A DNA stretch of 64,000 nt from positions 1 through 64,000 of the forward strand of contig JBFONU010000006.1 of assembly GCA_040779345.1 (NCBI GenBank), given 5' to 3'. Below, one piece after another: positions 7,525 through 16,388 of this stretch. The notes under the pieces are model-generated. The model saw only the letters and a program-made list of their open reading frames with translations. It did not search any database and was not told where the DNA came from. The DNA is from Thalassotalea_H sp040779345. GTDB taxonomy: Bacteria; Pseudomonadota; Gammaproteobacteria; Enterobacterales; Alteromonadaceae. The translations under genes were made by a program, and so were the position numbers. Each line of letters starts with the position of its first letter. Position 1 is the stretch's first letter.

Positions 7525-9042
7525 ATGTGTGGTATAGTTGGTATTGTTGGTAATACACCCGTAAGTCAATATTTATATGACGGCTTAACAGTTCTACAGC
7601 ACCGAGGTCAGGATGCAGCTGGTATTGTCACTATTCAAAATAATACCTTTAGAATGAGAAAAGCTAACGGCTTAGTGAAAGACGTATTTCATACCCGTCA
7701 TATGCTTAGGCTACAAGGGAATATCGGTATTGGCCATATTCGTTACCCAACAGCAGGAACATCAAGTTCTTCTGAGGCACAACCTTTTTATGCTAACTCT
7801 CCTTTTGGTATTTCATTGGCGCATAATGGTAATTTAACCAATGCGTTAGAATTGAAAGAGTGGCTTTTTAAAGAAGCATGTCGCCACGTAAATACGACGT
7901 CTGACTCTGAATTATTACTGAATATTTTAGGTCATGAATTACAAAATATTGGCAACTTTAATTTAACTCCTGACGATATTTTTAGTGCTATTGCGAATGT
8001 TCATAAGCGTGTTCGAGGTGCTTATGCAACCGTTGCACTTATTATTGGCAATGGCATGGTGGCATTTCGAGATCCTAATGGAATTCGCCCATTGGTTTTT
8101 GGTAAAAGAGAAACTGAAAAAGGTGTCGAGTATATGGTGGCTTCTGAATCAGTCGCGTTAGATGCTTGTGATTTTCAGTTTGTTCGTGATGTTGCACCAG
8201 GTGAAGCTATTTACTTTACTGAAGAAGGGCAGTTTTACAGCAAACAGTGTGCTGAAAAGCCAACTTTTAGCCCATGTATCTTTGAATATGTTTATTTCGC
8301 CCGTCCTGATTCGACTATGGATAAAATCTCTGTTTATGGTTCTCGATTAGAAATGGGGAAAAAGCTAGGGGAAAAAATTGCCAAAGAATGGGCTGATGAA
8401 GATATCGATGTTGTTATACCTATTCCTGAAACGTCATGTGATAGTGCATTGCAGATAGCTCAATCACTTAATATCCCTTATCGCCAAGGTTTTGTGAAAA
8501 ATAGATATATTGGCAGAACATTTATTATGCCAGGGCAAGAACAGCGTAAGAAATCAGTTCGTCAAAAATTGAATGCCATTAGCGCTGAATTTGTCGGTAA
8601 AAATGTGTTACTCGTTGATGATTCTATTGTGCGTGGTACAACCTCACAGCAAATCATCGAAATGGCTCGTTCTGCCGGTGCTAAAAAAGTGTATTTTGCT
8701 TCAGCTGCACCTGAAATTCGTTTTCCAAACGTATACGGTATCGACATGCCGAGTGCAACTGAGTTAATCGCACATGGCCGCGAATTAGATGATATATGTG
8801 ATTTAATTGGCGCTGATAAACTCATCTTTCAAACGATTGAAGATTTAGAAGCCGCAGTATCTATTGCTAATCCAGATATTAAAGTGTTTGAAACCTCTGT
8901 TTTTAATGGCCAGTATGTTACTAATGACATTGACCAAAGCTATTTAGACAGACTTGATGCCATGCGCAATAATGACACGAAAGAAACGTCTGATAAAAAT
9001 GCGGATTCAATTATCGATATGCATAATGAAGGCGCTGAATAA
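7525..9042 (+). CDS. purF: Amidophosphoribosyltransferase
   Basis: PurF makes 5-phosphoribosylamine from PRPP and glutamine, the first committed step of purine synthesis. Start ATG 7525 places Cys at residue 2, which becomes the N-terminal nucleophile of the class II glutaminase domain after Met removal; an in-frame upstream start would bury it. The PRPP-binding motif Val-Asp-Asp-Ser-Ile-Val-Arg-Gly-Thr-Thr lies near residues 363-372. The length, 505 residues, equals that of E. coli PurF. A bidirectional terminator follows. Confidence 0.97.
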   Translation: MCGIVGIVGNTPVSQYLYDGLTVLQHRGQDAAGIVTIQNNTFRMRKANGLVKDVFHTRHMLRLQGNIGIGHIRYPTAGTSSSSEAQPFYANSPFGISLAHNGNLTNALELKEWLFKEACRHVNTTSDSELLLNILGHELQNIGNFNLTPDDIFSAIANVHKRVRGAYATVALIIGNGMVAFRDPNGIRPLVFGKRETEKGVEYMVASESVALDACDFQFVRDVAPGEAIYFTEEGQFYSKQCAEKPTFSPCIFEYVYFARPDSTMDKISVYGSRLEMGKKLGEKIAKEWADEDIDVVIPIPETSCDSALQIAQSLNIPYRQGFVKNRYIGRTFIMPGQEQRKKSVRQKLNAISAEFVGKNVLLVDDSIVRGTTSQQIIEMARSAGAKKVYFASAAPEIRFPNVYGIDMPSATELIAHGRELDDICDLIGADKLIFQTIEDLEAAVSIANPDIKVFETSVFNGQYVTNDIDQSYLDRLDAMRNNDTKETSDKNADSIIDMHNEGAE

Positions 9043-9066
9043 AGGGTTAATATTTTATTAAGTCAC

Positions 9067-9093
9067 AAAAAAGGCACCTTAGGTGCCTTTTTT
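9067..9093. terminator. Bidirectional terminator between purF and the Yip1-like gene
   Basis: AAAAAAGGCACC (9067-9078) pairs perfectly with GGTGCCTTTTTT (9082-9093) around a TTA loop. A and T tracts on the two sides let it serve both converging genes. Confidence 0.9.
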
Positions 9094-9112
9094 ATTACTG
9101 ATTTTTACGAGA

Positions 9113-9712
9113 TTAGGATATATATTCAGCACCAAATCCCATGCCGAACATAATGGCGCTTACTGCCATTAATGAGACTAATAAAACTAAGCCACAAGTC
9201 ACTACTGAACTTGCATAGATAAAACCTTTTTCCTCTGGAATATTCATCATGATAGGGATGCCTGAATATAACAGATAAACGGAATAAGTCAGTGCGGCCA
9301 AACCTGCAACAGTCACAAACCATAACACTGGATATAATGCAGTTAACCCCACCATTAATAAAGGGGTCGCTGTATATGCCGCTAATTCTAGTGATTGTGT
9401 AAAATCGGGTGTGGCATCAAATGTTTTCGCCATCCACTGAATTAAATTTGCTAATGCAAATACACCCGCAGATAAGCCGACATACATCGCTATAGACATC
9501 GCCATGGCACTAGATTCTGATATTCTAATGACATCACCTGCACCAATTGACCAACCAATATGTGCCGCTGCATAATAGCTACAAATTGCAGGAATTAACG
9601 CAATCGTTAAAATGTGCACCATACTATAAATTAAGCTTTCGTGACGTTTTTCAATAGTGTGCCACTCTTCTTTTGGATGAGCATAAAGCCCCCAGATATG
9701 ATTTAAGATCAT
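9113..9712 (-). CDS. Yip1-family (DUF1282-like) inner-membrane protein
   Basis: This 199-residue protein has an amphipathic N-terminus (Leu-Tyr-Ala-His-Pro-Lys-Glu-Glu-Trp) and about five membrane segments, the pattern of bacterial Yip1-domain proteins. No enzymatic motif is visible and the bacterial members lack a clear role. ATG 9712 is preferred over the longer frame because AGAGG lies just upstream. It is monocistronic and converges on purF. Confidence 0.8.
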   Translation of the reverse strand: MILNHIWGLYAHPKEEWHTIEKRHESLIYSMVHILTIALIPAICSYYAAAHIGWSIGAGDVIRISESSAMAMSIAMYVGLSAGVFALANLIQWMAKTFDATPDFTQSLELAAYTATPLLMVGLTALYPVLWFVTVAGLAALTYSVYLLYSGIPIMMNIPEEKGFIYASSVVTCGLVLLVSLMAVSAIMFGMGFGAEYIS

Positions 9713-9939
9713 AATATTACCTCTTGCTGTCCCCAAAATATGTTATTTGCGGTTGATGTTTTTATTATCCGCGAATACCTCTTTATCAACGTTATTATTA
9801 TTTTGTTGATACCTTATTTATGAAATAACTCGAGGCGTTCGTCAAGAAGAGTTTGAAATTTAGACGAAAATGGTGGCAAATAGTTTGTTTTTATAATCAG
9901 AATAATTAATTTTTATACTTGATAGAATTATTTAAACTA

Positions 9940-10221
9940 TTAACTCACCTTAATTCTAACAACATTCATTATTTCTATATCAAAACCAGCAACCGGTTCA
10001 TTGCCAGCATAATAAGTTAAATTAACCCGTTGACCACTTAATGATTTATAGCGTTTTTTGCGTTTATATTTAAAGGGGACATTAATGTTTTCAATCATGA
10101 GCGTATTTAAAATCCATTCATCAATTTCTCGTTGAACATGTGAGACTACCTTTTGGTTTTCGCTATGAGTGAGTGCTTGATGTTTACTTGTCAGATCTTT
10201 AACGTGTTTGTTTGTGGTCAT
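9940..10221 (-). CDS. Small uncharacterised basic protein
   Basis: The 93-residue frame has ordinary codon use and a plausible isolated gene position with its own flanks. The protein is hydrophilic, with a helical N-terminal half and a Lys/Arg/Tyr-rich centre (about residues 50-62) followed by a beta-rich end. I recognise no family. It has no signal peptide or membrane segment and no strong ribosome binding site. It diverges from miaE. Confidence 0.6.
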   Translation of the reverse strand: MTTNKHVKDLTSKHQALTHSENQKVVSHVQREIDEWILNTLMIENINVPFKYKRKKRYKSLSGQRVNLTYYAGNEPVAGFDIEIMNVVRIKVS

Positions 10222-10353
10222 TGTAGATCTATCATTCAGTGATTTATTGTTTTATTAGTATCTCAATAATTTTATATCTTGCCCAGTGATATGGTGATGT
10301 AAATTGTGAGAAATAGAAACAGCTTGTGGCATTGCTTGTATCACATTGTTGCT

Positions 10354-11151
10354 ATGATAAAATGCAGAAAAATACCTGTGAGAATAGTCTCTGTGCCAAA
10401 TGATTCCCTTTTAACGCCAATTCTACGTTTTTTGCAATGTGAAACCCCACAAGCATGGATTGATGAAGCAAGAAAACCTGAAAATTTAGATATCATTTTA
10501 ATTGATCACTTAATTTGTGAACTTAAAGCAGCACAATCTGCGATGTTTTTAATTCGTAAGTACGCGGTTGATAAAGAGAGTGCTAATGCATTACTTGAAT
10601 GGCTTCAGCCTTTTGAAACGCTTATTTATAAAAGAGAAGGGGATTGGCGAGCATTACCATCAAAAAATAAACTCTCTAAAGCCGTTATTCCTAAATCTGA
10701 CTCTAAGTATGGACAAGATTTAATCGATAAAATGGTTGTACTTATCAAAGAAGAGTTACACCATTTTTATCAGGTGCTAGAGATCATGGATGAATATGAT
10801 ATTGAATATAAAAGTATTACCCCATGCCGTTATGCAAAAGGGATGTTAAGGAACGTAAAAACCTTTGAGCCTGATGCCATGGTCGATAAACTCATTGTCG
10901 GTGCGTATATTGAAGCGCGTTCTTGTGAGCGTTTTGCCAAACTAGCACCACATGTTGATAAACGCTTAGGAGACTTTTATCTATCGTTATTACGCTCTGA
11001 AGCGCGTCATTATCAAGATTATTTAAGCCTTGCACAAGAAATTGCTGAATTTGATATTACTGAACGAGTTAAGTTTTTTGGTGAAGTGGAAGCGGGTTTA
11101 ATTTCGTCACCCGATATTGATTTTAAGTTTCATAGTGGCTCACCTATTTAG
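10354..11151 (+). CDS. miaE: tRNA-(ms2io6A)-hydroxylase MiaE
   Basis: MiaE is a non-haem di-iron monooxygenase that hydroxylates the isopentenyl side chain of ms2i6A37 in tRNAs reading UNN codons. The segments Asp-His-Leu-Ile-Cys-Glu-Leu-Lys-Ala-Ala-Gln, Lys-Glu-Glu-Leu-His-His-Phe, Glu-Ala-Arg-Ser-Cys-Glu-Arg-Phe-Ala and Arg-Ser-Glu-Ala-Arg-His-Tyr supply the expected Glu and His ligands and match Salmonella MiaE closely. I place the start at ATG 10354 (265 residues); a GTG at 10306 in frame is possible. Neither has a strong Shine-Dalgarno. Confidence 0.93.
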   Translation: MIKCRKIPVRIVSVPNDSLLTPILRFLQCETPQAWIDEARKPENLDIILIDHLICELKAAQSAMFLIRKYAVDKESANALLEWLQPFETLIYKREGDWRALPSKNKLSKAVIPKSDSKYGQDLIDKMVVLIKEELHHFYQVLEIMDEYDIEYKSITPCRYAKGMLRNVKTFEPDAMVDKLIVGAYIEARSCERFAKLAPHVDKRLGDFYLSLLRSEARHYQDYLSLAQEIAEFDITERVKFFGEVEAGLISSPDIDFKFHSGSPI

Positions 11152-11363
11152 TGTTGTGTTCACATAGCAAGTTAACTTACTAAGGTATTAGCCACTAGAA
11201 TTGTTATTTTTAAATTTTATTTAAGCTTTTCAAATGTATAAAAAAAATGAATGCCTGCTTTTAGGGGCATCATCTGGCTAGTCAAGCTAATGCTTTTATC
11301 CGTTTTTGTTGATTGCTCATTGAAATGCAAGGCGAGCAAAATGAATGACAAACATGAAAATAA

Positions 11364-12113
11364 TTATAAAGAAGAATTGAGCAGCTCAAACCCTGTTCCA
11401 TCAAACTTTAGCCATGAACCTTGTTCATACCAGTCACCAAGAACTATGCGCTGAGCCTCTTGATTATTTGCACGTATTTTATGTATGTTCGGTCGGTGGG
11501 TGTGACCGTGGATCATTAACTGACAGTCGTAACGTTCTAAGTAATTAACGACTTCACCTTCTGTTACATCCATAATATCTTGTGATTTTTGTGCAGTCGC
11601 CTCCGCACTTTGTGAGCGATAGTTTTCAGCCATTTTTCTGCGGACAAACAAAGGTAAGCTTTTAACTATGGCTTGCCACCACCATGAGCGTGATTTTTTA
11701 CGAAAGGCTTGATAGTCGACATCTCGTGTACATAAAGTGTCACCATGCATTATTGCCACTTTTTCACCGTACAAGTCAATTACATATACTTCCGGTAATA
11801 AGGTCATTCCTGCTTGTTTTGCGTAGCGCTTGCCGAGTAAAAAATCTCGATTCCCGTGAATATAAAATATTTCTACGCCTTTTTTATTTAACTCATTTAA
11901 ACCTTCTGCGACTTCTTGAATGAAAAGGGAGTCATCGTCATCACCTATCCAATACTCAAATAAATCCCCCAAAATATATAAAGCTTGTGCATGAATCGCT
12001 TCATTTTTCAAAAAGGTTAAAAAACAGGCCGTAATATCAGGCCTGTTTTGTGCTAAATGTAAATCAGCAATAAAATAAGTTACTGCTGATTTACTGGTAT
12101 TAAAAGCTGTCAC
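11364..12113 (-). CDS. lpxH: UDP-2,3-diacylglucosamine hydrolase
   Basis: LpxH cleaves UDP-2,3-diacylglucosamine to lipid X and UMP, the fourth step of lipid A synthesis at the inner membrane. All metallophosphoesterase motifs are present: Ala-Asp-Leu-His near the N-terminus, Gly-Asp-Leu-Phe-Glu, Gly-Asn-Arg-Asp-Phe, Met-His-Gly-Asp and His-Gly-His-Thr-His. Length 249 residues is slightly above E. coli because of a short N-terminal extension. The start is GTG, 6 bp after the ppiB stop, so the two are co-transcribed, as in E. coli. Confidence 0.95.
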   Translation of the reverse strand: MTAFNTSKSAVTYFIADLHLAQNRPDITACFLTFLKNEAIHAQALYILGDLFEYWIGDDDDSLFIQEVAEGLNELNKKGVEIFYIHGNRDFLLGKRYAKQAGMTLLPEVYVIDLYGEKVAIMHGDTLCTRDVDYQAFRKKSRSWWWQAIVKSLPLFVRRKMAENYRSQSAEATAQKSQDIMDVTEGEVVNYLERYDCQLMIHGHTHRPNIHKIRANNQEAQRIVLGDWYEQGSWLKFDGTGFELLNSSL

Positions 12114-12119
12114 TAATGT

Positions 12120-12617
12120 TTATTCTACAATCGTGCTTTCAATAATAATTTCCTCTTTAGGTACATCATCGTGATGACCTAAACGACCCGTATCAACTAA
12201 GGTCATTTTATCGACGATATCCATACCTTCTACAACTTCTGCAAATACACAATAGCCAAAACCTTGCACTGATTCATTTTTAAAGTCTAAAAAGTTGTTA
12301 TCGACTAAGTTGATAAAAAATTGTGCCGAAGCTGAGTGAGGATCTTGAGTACGTGCCATAGCTAAAGTGCCACGTTTATTACTTAAGCCGTTACTTGCTT
12401 CATTTTCTATTGTTTCGCGTGTTTCTTTTTCACCCATTCCTGATGAAAAACCACCGCCCTGTGCCATAAATCCTTTGATCACACGATGAAAAATAGTGCC
12501 ATTATAGAAGCCATCTTCAGCATATTGTTGAAAGTTTTTCGCGGTAATAGGGGCTTTATCAAAATTTAATGCAATTTTAATATCGCCTAATGTTGTTTTA
12601 AATGTGATCATTTTCAT
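12120..12617 (-). CDS. ppiB: Cytoplasmic peptidyl-prolyl isomerase B (cyclophilin)
   Basis: A 165-residue single-domain cyclophilin catalysing cis-trans isomerisation of prolyl bonds. The active-site core Phe-His-Arg-Val-Ile-x-Gly-Phe-Met-Ala-Gln-Gly-Gly and the Phe-Phe-Ile-Asn-Leu segment are present. No signal peptide is seen, so it is the cytoplasmic PpiB rather than periplasmic PpiA. GAGAG precedes the ATG. It diverges from cysS across 141 bp and leads the ppiB-lpxH unit. Confidence 0.95.
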   Translation of the reverse strand: MKMITFKTTLGDIKIALNFDKAPITAKNFQQYAEDGFYNGTIFHRVIKGFMAQGGGFSSGMGEKETRETIENEASNGLSNKRGTLAMARTQDPHSASAQFFINLVDNNFLDFKNESVQGFGYCVFAEVVEGMDIVDKMTLVDTGRLGHHDDVPKEEIIIESTIVE

Positions 12618-12758
12618 ACTCTCATGGTAAATAGTGTGAGAATTGTAACCTAAAGCAAGAATCTGTAAAGGGAAGTGATGACCCTAGTTAATAGTTCGGG
12701 TACAATTATCGAAAATTTATAGTCAAATTATCATTTTCACTAGGAGTCATTAAACCTC

Positions 12759-14153
12759 ATGTTACAGATATACAATACCTTAACCCGTAAAAAGGAAATC
12801 TTTACACCAATTCAGCCCGGTAAAGTAGGTTTGTATGTTTGTGGTTGCACCGTTTATGACTTATGCCATATTGGGCATGCAAGAACCTATATCAGTTTTG
12901 ATAATATTGCGCGTTATTTACGTTTTTCAGGTTATGACGTGAATTACATTCGTAATATCACGGATGTTGAAGATAAGATCATAAAACGTGCTATTGAAAA
13001 CAATGAAACTACCGAGCAGTTAACGGAACGAACCATTGCTGCAATGCATGAAGACTTTGACGCACTTAATATGGCTCGACCTGATCTTGAGCCACGTGTG
13101 ACAACGCATATGCCTGAAATCATCGAAATGATTGAAACATTAGTGGCTAAAAATCACGCCTATATTGCTGGTGATAATAAAGTTGGTGATGTGTTATTTG
13201 ATGTCTCTAGTTTTGCTGATTATGGCAAGCTTAGTGGTCAGAATTTAGAGCAGCTTCAATCAGGCTCACGAGTTGAGGTTGATGAAACAAAACGTAACCC
13301 AATGGACTTTGTTTTATGGAAGTCAGCTAAGCCAGAAGAGCCAAGTTGGGATTCACCCTGGGGAGCAGGTCGTCCCGGTTGGCATATTGAATGTTCTGCA
13401 ATGAATGCGAAAGTTTTAGGTAAACATTTTGATATTCACGGTGGCGGTTCAGATTTACAGTTTCCACATCATGAAAATGAAGTTGCACAAAGCTGTTGTG
13501 CATTAGACACGCCTTATGTGAATTATTGGATCCACACGGGTATGGTGCAAGTTGATCAAGAAAAAATGTCAAAGTCGTTAAATAACTTTTTTACCATCCG
13601 TGAAGTGTTAGCAAAATATGACGCTGAAACGATACGTTTTTTCTTAACGACTGGTCAGTATCGTAGTCAGTTAAATTATTCGGCAGATAACCTAGAACAA
13701 GCGCGTGCAGCACTTGAAAGGATCTATACCGCATTAAGAGATGTACCTGTATCTGAAGGTATCACTTTAGATAAGAGTAATCCGTTTGTAGCTAGTTTCT
13801 GTAAAGCAATGGATGATGATTTTAATACACCTGAAGCCTTGGCTGTTTTATTTGATTTATCAAAAGAGCTTAATGTTGCCAAACAAAATAATGCGGATAA
13901 TGTAATTGAACTCGCTTCACTTTTAAAAGGCATTGGTGGTTTGTTAGGTTTATTGCAGCTTGATCCCGCCAGCTTTTTGCAAGGTGAGGGCAATGATGAT
14001 GAAGTTGCTGCTATAGAAGCGTTAATTAAACAACGCAATGATGCTCGTGCAAATAAAGACTGGGGGTCGGCAGATGATGCGCGCGATAAGTTAAAAGCAT
14101 TAAATGTTGTGTTAGAAGATAGCGCAGGAAAAACAACGTGGCGCAAAGCATAA
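12759..14153 (+). CDS. cysS: Cysteinyl-tRNA synthetase
   Basis: Class I aminoacyl-tRNA synthetase charging tRNA-Cys. The HIGH motif is His-Ile-Gly-His at residues 37-40, the KMSKS signature at about 269-273, and zinc-ligand cysteines include Cys28 and the one in Trp-His-Ile-Glu-Cys. Length 464 residues is standard. TAGGAG lies upstream of the ATG. A terminator follows at 14185. Confidence 0.97.
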   Translation: MLQIYNTLTRKKEIFTPIQPGKVGLYVCGCTVYDLCHIGHARTYISFDNIARYLRFSGYDVNYIRNITDVEDKIIKRAIENNETTEQLTERTIAAMHEDFDALNMARPDLEPRVTTHMPEIIEMIETLVAKNHAYIAGDNKVGDVLFDVSSFADYGKLSGQNLEQLQSGSRVEVDETKRNPMDFVLWKSAKPEEPSWDSPWGAGRPGWHIECSAMNAKVLGKHFDIHGGGSDLQFPHHENEVAQSCCALDTPYVNYWIHTGMVQVDQEKMSKSLNNFFTIREVLAKYDAETIRFFLTTGQYRSQLNYSADNLEQARAALERIYTALRDVPVSEGITLDKSNPFVASFCKAMDDDFNTPEALAVLFDLSKELNVAKQNNADNVIELASLLKGIGGLLGLLQLDPASFLQGEGNDDEVAAIEALIKQRNDARANKDWGSADDARDKLKALNVVLEDSAGKTTWRKA

Positions 14154-14184
14154 ATGGTTAATCTACTTAAATATAGGAACATAG

Positions 14185-14208
14185 AAGCCAGCAGTTAGCT
14201 GGCTTTTT
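14185..14208 (+). terminator. cysS terminator
   Basis: AAGCCAGC (14185-14192), loop AGTTA, GCTGGCTT (14198-14205), then TTT. Confidence 0.85.
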
Positions 14209-14287
14209 ATATAAAGGGATACTTGTTAAGCAAGGATTTCTTAGATGCTTTTGTGTGTAAAAGGTAACCTAGTCTAATACTTCAGAA

Positions 14288-15256
14288 CTAAATGGTAATA
14301 ACTATCTTTCCCTTCGTTTTTCGTTGCCCAAAATATTCCATCGCGCTAGGCACTTCATTAAATGGAAAGCATCGATCGATAATTGGTTTTATTTTTTTAG
14401 TTTTATATAGCTCTTTTAGTTCGTTAAGTCCTTTGGTTGGTTCATGTACTAATATAGACATTTGCTTTTCGCTAAAGAGTGATAGTAGCGGACCTAATAA
14501 TAATACGTTGAAAATCAACTCTGAAGCACCGCCAACTAAAAGGTAACGCCCTGTCTTGGTTAGTGATTTTCGATAACTAAATAATTTATGATGACCCATT
14601 AAATCTAGAATAACGTCGTATCGAACTTCATTTTGAGTAAAGTCGCAGGTTTTGTAATCAATAACATGATCGGCACCTAATGATTTCATAAATTCTAGCT
14701 TTTCAGAACTATCGACAGCAGTTACTTCAGCGCCAAAATATTTGGCTATTTGAATAGCAAATGAACCTGAGCCTCCGCCTGCGCCATTAATTAGAATTTT
14801 GTCATTAGCACTGAGCTGGTTTTTATTCGTTAACCCTTGCCATGCAAGCGTTGCTGCTTGAGGTAGAGCTGCGGCATCTTCAAATGTCATATTGCTGGGC
14901 TTTAAAGTTAGCAGGTCTTCTGTCGTACTGACATATTCAGCAAATCCGCCCCATTGCTTACCACACAAGTCTCCTATTACTTCATCTCCTACCTTGAAGC
15001 TTTTAACGTCTTGACCAACAGATTCTATTATTCCTGCAATATCGGAACCCAAAACAGAAATACGTTTGGGTCTAAAAATACCACAGAGCATACGGTTAAC
15101 TAATGGCTTGCCGGTTAACAGTCCCCAATCCCAATCGTTAATAGAGCATGCTTTTAACTTTATTAGCACTTGATTATTCTTTGGAGTTGGCTTATCAAGT
15201 TGCTCTGGATGGATCATGTTAGCAGAGCCGTATTCGCTAAATACCATTGCTTTCAT
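14288..15256 (-). CDS. MDR-superfamily NAD(P)-dependent oxidoreductase (zinc-independent type)
   Basis: A 322-residue medium-chain dehydrogenase/reductase. The N-terminal GroES-like fold is followed by a Rossmann domain with Asn-Gly-Ala-Gly-Gly-Gly-Ser-Gly (about residues 155-162) and Gly-Ala-Asp-His-Val-Ile-Asp-Tyr. The structural-zinc cysteine cluster of alcohol dehydrogenases is absent, pointing to the quinone-oxidoreductase/enoyl-reductase side of the family. Substrate cannot be assigned. It is a clear paralogue of the gene at 17152-18132. A palindrome in its promoter region resembles the half-sites before the Nudix regulator gene. Confidence 0.85.
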   Translation of the reverse strand: MKAMVFSEYGSANMIHPEQLDKPTPKNNQVLIKLKACSINDWDWGLLTGKPLVNRMLCGIFRPKRISVLGSDIAGIIESVGQDVKSFKVGDEVIGDLCGKQWGGFAEYVSTTEDLLTLKPSNMTFEDAAALPQAATLAWQGLTNKNQLSANDKILINGAGGGSGSFAIQIAKYFGAEVTAVDSSEKLEFMKSLGADHVIDYKTCDFTQNEVRYDVILDLMGHHKLFSYRKSLTKTGRYLLVGGASELIFNVLLLGPLLSLFSEKQMSILVHEPTKGLNELKELYKTKKIKPIIDRCFPFNEVPSAMEYFGQRKTKGKIVITI

Positions 15257-15287
15257 CTAGTTACTCCAATAATTAGTTATAAACATT

Positions 15288-15306
15288 TAGTGATAGTTAT
15301 TCACTA
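15288..15306. promoter_or_regulatory. Possible operator palindrome upstream of the minus-strand MDR gene
   Basis: TAGTGA (15288-15293), seven bases, TCACTA (15301-15306). The half-sites resemble the ATAGTG/CACTAT half-sites of the array at 16305-16371. It lies 32 bp before the start codon of the 14288-15256 gene. Confidence 0.4.
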
Positions 15307-15700
15307 TTACTTATCATAAGGTAACATTTGGCTAACAGTTACCGGTAGATTTTTAGTCTCATTAATACTTTTTGTTGAGAACCAAAGGTACAAAATAGTT
15401 TCACTTAATTCAGTAAAACTAGTATAACCAGCAAAAGCTGAAATAATTTATTCATATTCTGTTAAGTGGGATGCTAGCAAAATTTGACAAATGTAGACGC
15501 AGTCTCATAGAAATAGCAATACTCCAATAAATTTAGTAAAAATTTAGATTCGAATACTAAATAGCCCATAGGTAATAACCAAATACCAAAAAAGATCAGC
15601 CTAAATACCTAGTGCAAAAATTTATTGCGAATTTATCATCTTTTAACAGTGATAACTGCACTACTATATTAAAGCATGTTATAGCGCACTTCACTGATAG

Positions 15701-15776
15701 CCCACCCTTCTGTAGGGCAAAGCAAGTATGCCAAGTCTACAACTCTAGCTGTCTTGGTAGTAGAAGAATGGGTTGG
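15701..15776. repeat. Imperfect inverted repeat, REP/MITE-like hairpin
   Basis: CCCACCCTTCT (15701-15711) faces AGAAGAATGGG (15763-15773), matching at 9 of 11 positions, and CCAAG (15731-15735) faces CTTGG (15753-15757) inside. The GC content is higher than the surroundings. This resembles extragenic palindromic elements of gammaproteobacteria, but only one copy is visible here. Confidence 0.45.
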
Positions 15777-15824
15777 TTTATCTAAAATCATTCATTTTAA
15801 CTACTCTTTTATTTCTAAATTGTT

Positions 15825-16268
15825 TTATATATCTGTGGAGTCATTGTTTGTAGTGGGGGTAGTCAAATGCCATGCACAGTAAATGATATAACACAAAGTA
15901 GCAATTTCAATTGCGGCGAAAAACTTGTAAAAACTAGTTGCTTCAGCAACGAACAATGATCCCGTAACAGCGGTAATATGAAGCAAAGCAATCAGCGTAT
16001 TTGCCCAACGATTTACTTTAATAGTCAGAGTTCTAGATAAAATTATCATAGCAAATGCAGTTTCTAATAAAATGGCTGCACCAAACAGCATATTTTCAGT
16101 TCATAGGAAAGTGCCGACTTCATTGGCTGTATTTTGAGGTGATGATGCCGATGATGCAATTTCAAACATTAACGTTAGCAAATCAGCATATAGAATATTT
16201 ATCGTGAAAAATATCCATATTGTAGACAAAATAACTCTTCTATCGATTGTTTCATTAATTTTTAACAT
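15825..16268 (-). pseudogene. DUF6326-like small membrane protein interrupted by an in-frame TGA
   Basis: Reading from ATG 16268 gives about 55 residues (Met-Leu-Lys-Ile-Asn, first membrane helix Trp-Ile-Phe-Phe-Thr-Ile-Asn-Ile-Leu-Tyr-Ala-Asp), then TGA at 16101-16103, after which the same frame continues with three further hydrophobic helices to 15825. The joined frame of about 147 codons has the four-helix layout and length I associate with DUF6326 proteins. The downstream half begins its own ATG at 16091, so re-initiation is conceivable, but a nonsense mutation or a sequence error is the simplest reading. It diverges from the Nudix regulator gene and shares its operator region. Confidence 0.7.
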
Positions 16269-16304
16269 TAGTAATCTCTTGTATTTGGGATGATAACTAG
16301 TTAG

Positions 16305-16371
16305 CATAGTGTTATAAGGTCACTATGTTGGTGTTTCAAGGACACTATCATAGTGTCTCAGTAACACTATG
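16305..16371. promoter_or_regulatory. Operator-like array of inverted repeats before the Nudix regulator gene
   Basis: CATAGTGTTA (16305-16314) and TAACACTATG (16362-16371) are exact reverse complements. Between them lie CACTATG (16321-16327) and the palindrome GACACTAT-C-ATAGTGTC (16341-16357). All share an ACACTAT half-site. The array occupies the divergent promoter region, which suits autoregulation and control of the divergent DUF6326 gene. Confidence 0.7.
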
Positions 16372-16388
16372 TCAATGGGTAGCAAAGT

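Larger units (their letters stand above)
15257..15824. other. 568-bp AT-rich intergenic region
   Basis: No convincing gene is present. It contains a small palindrome near the oxidoreductase start (15288-15306) and an imperfect hairpin-forming segment (15701-15776); the rest is featureless to me. Confidence 0.6.

Noticed and set aside
11251..11454. 67-codon plus-strand frame between miaE and lpxH
   Set aside because: It runs into the 3' end of lpxH on the opposite strand, lacks a ribosome binding site and shows no recognisable protein features.
16101..16103. Selenocysteine at the in-frame TGA of the DUF6326-like gene
   Set aside because: No SECIS-like hairpin is evident immediately after the codon and the protein is not of a redox type using selenocysteine.
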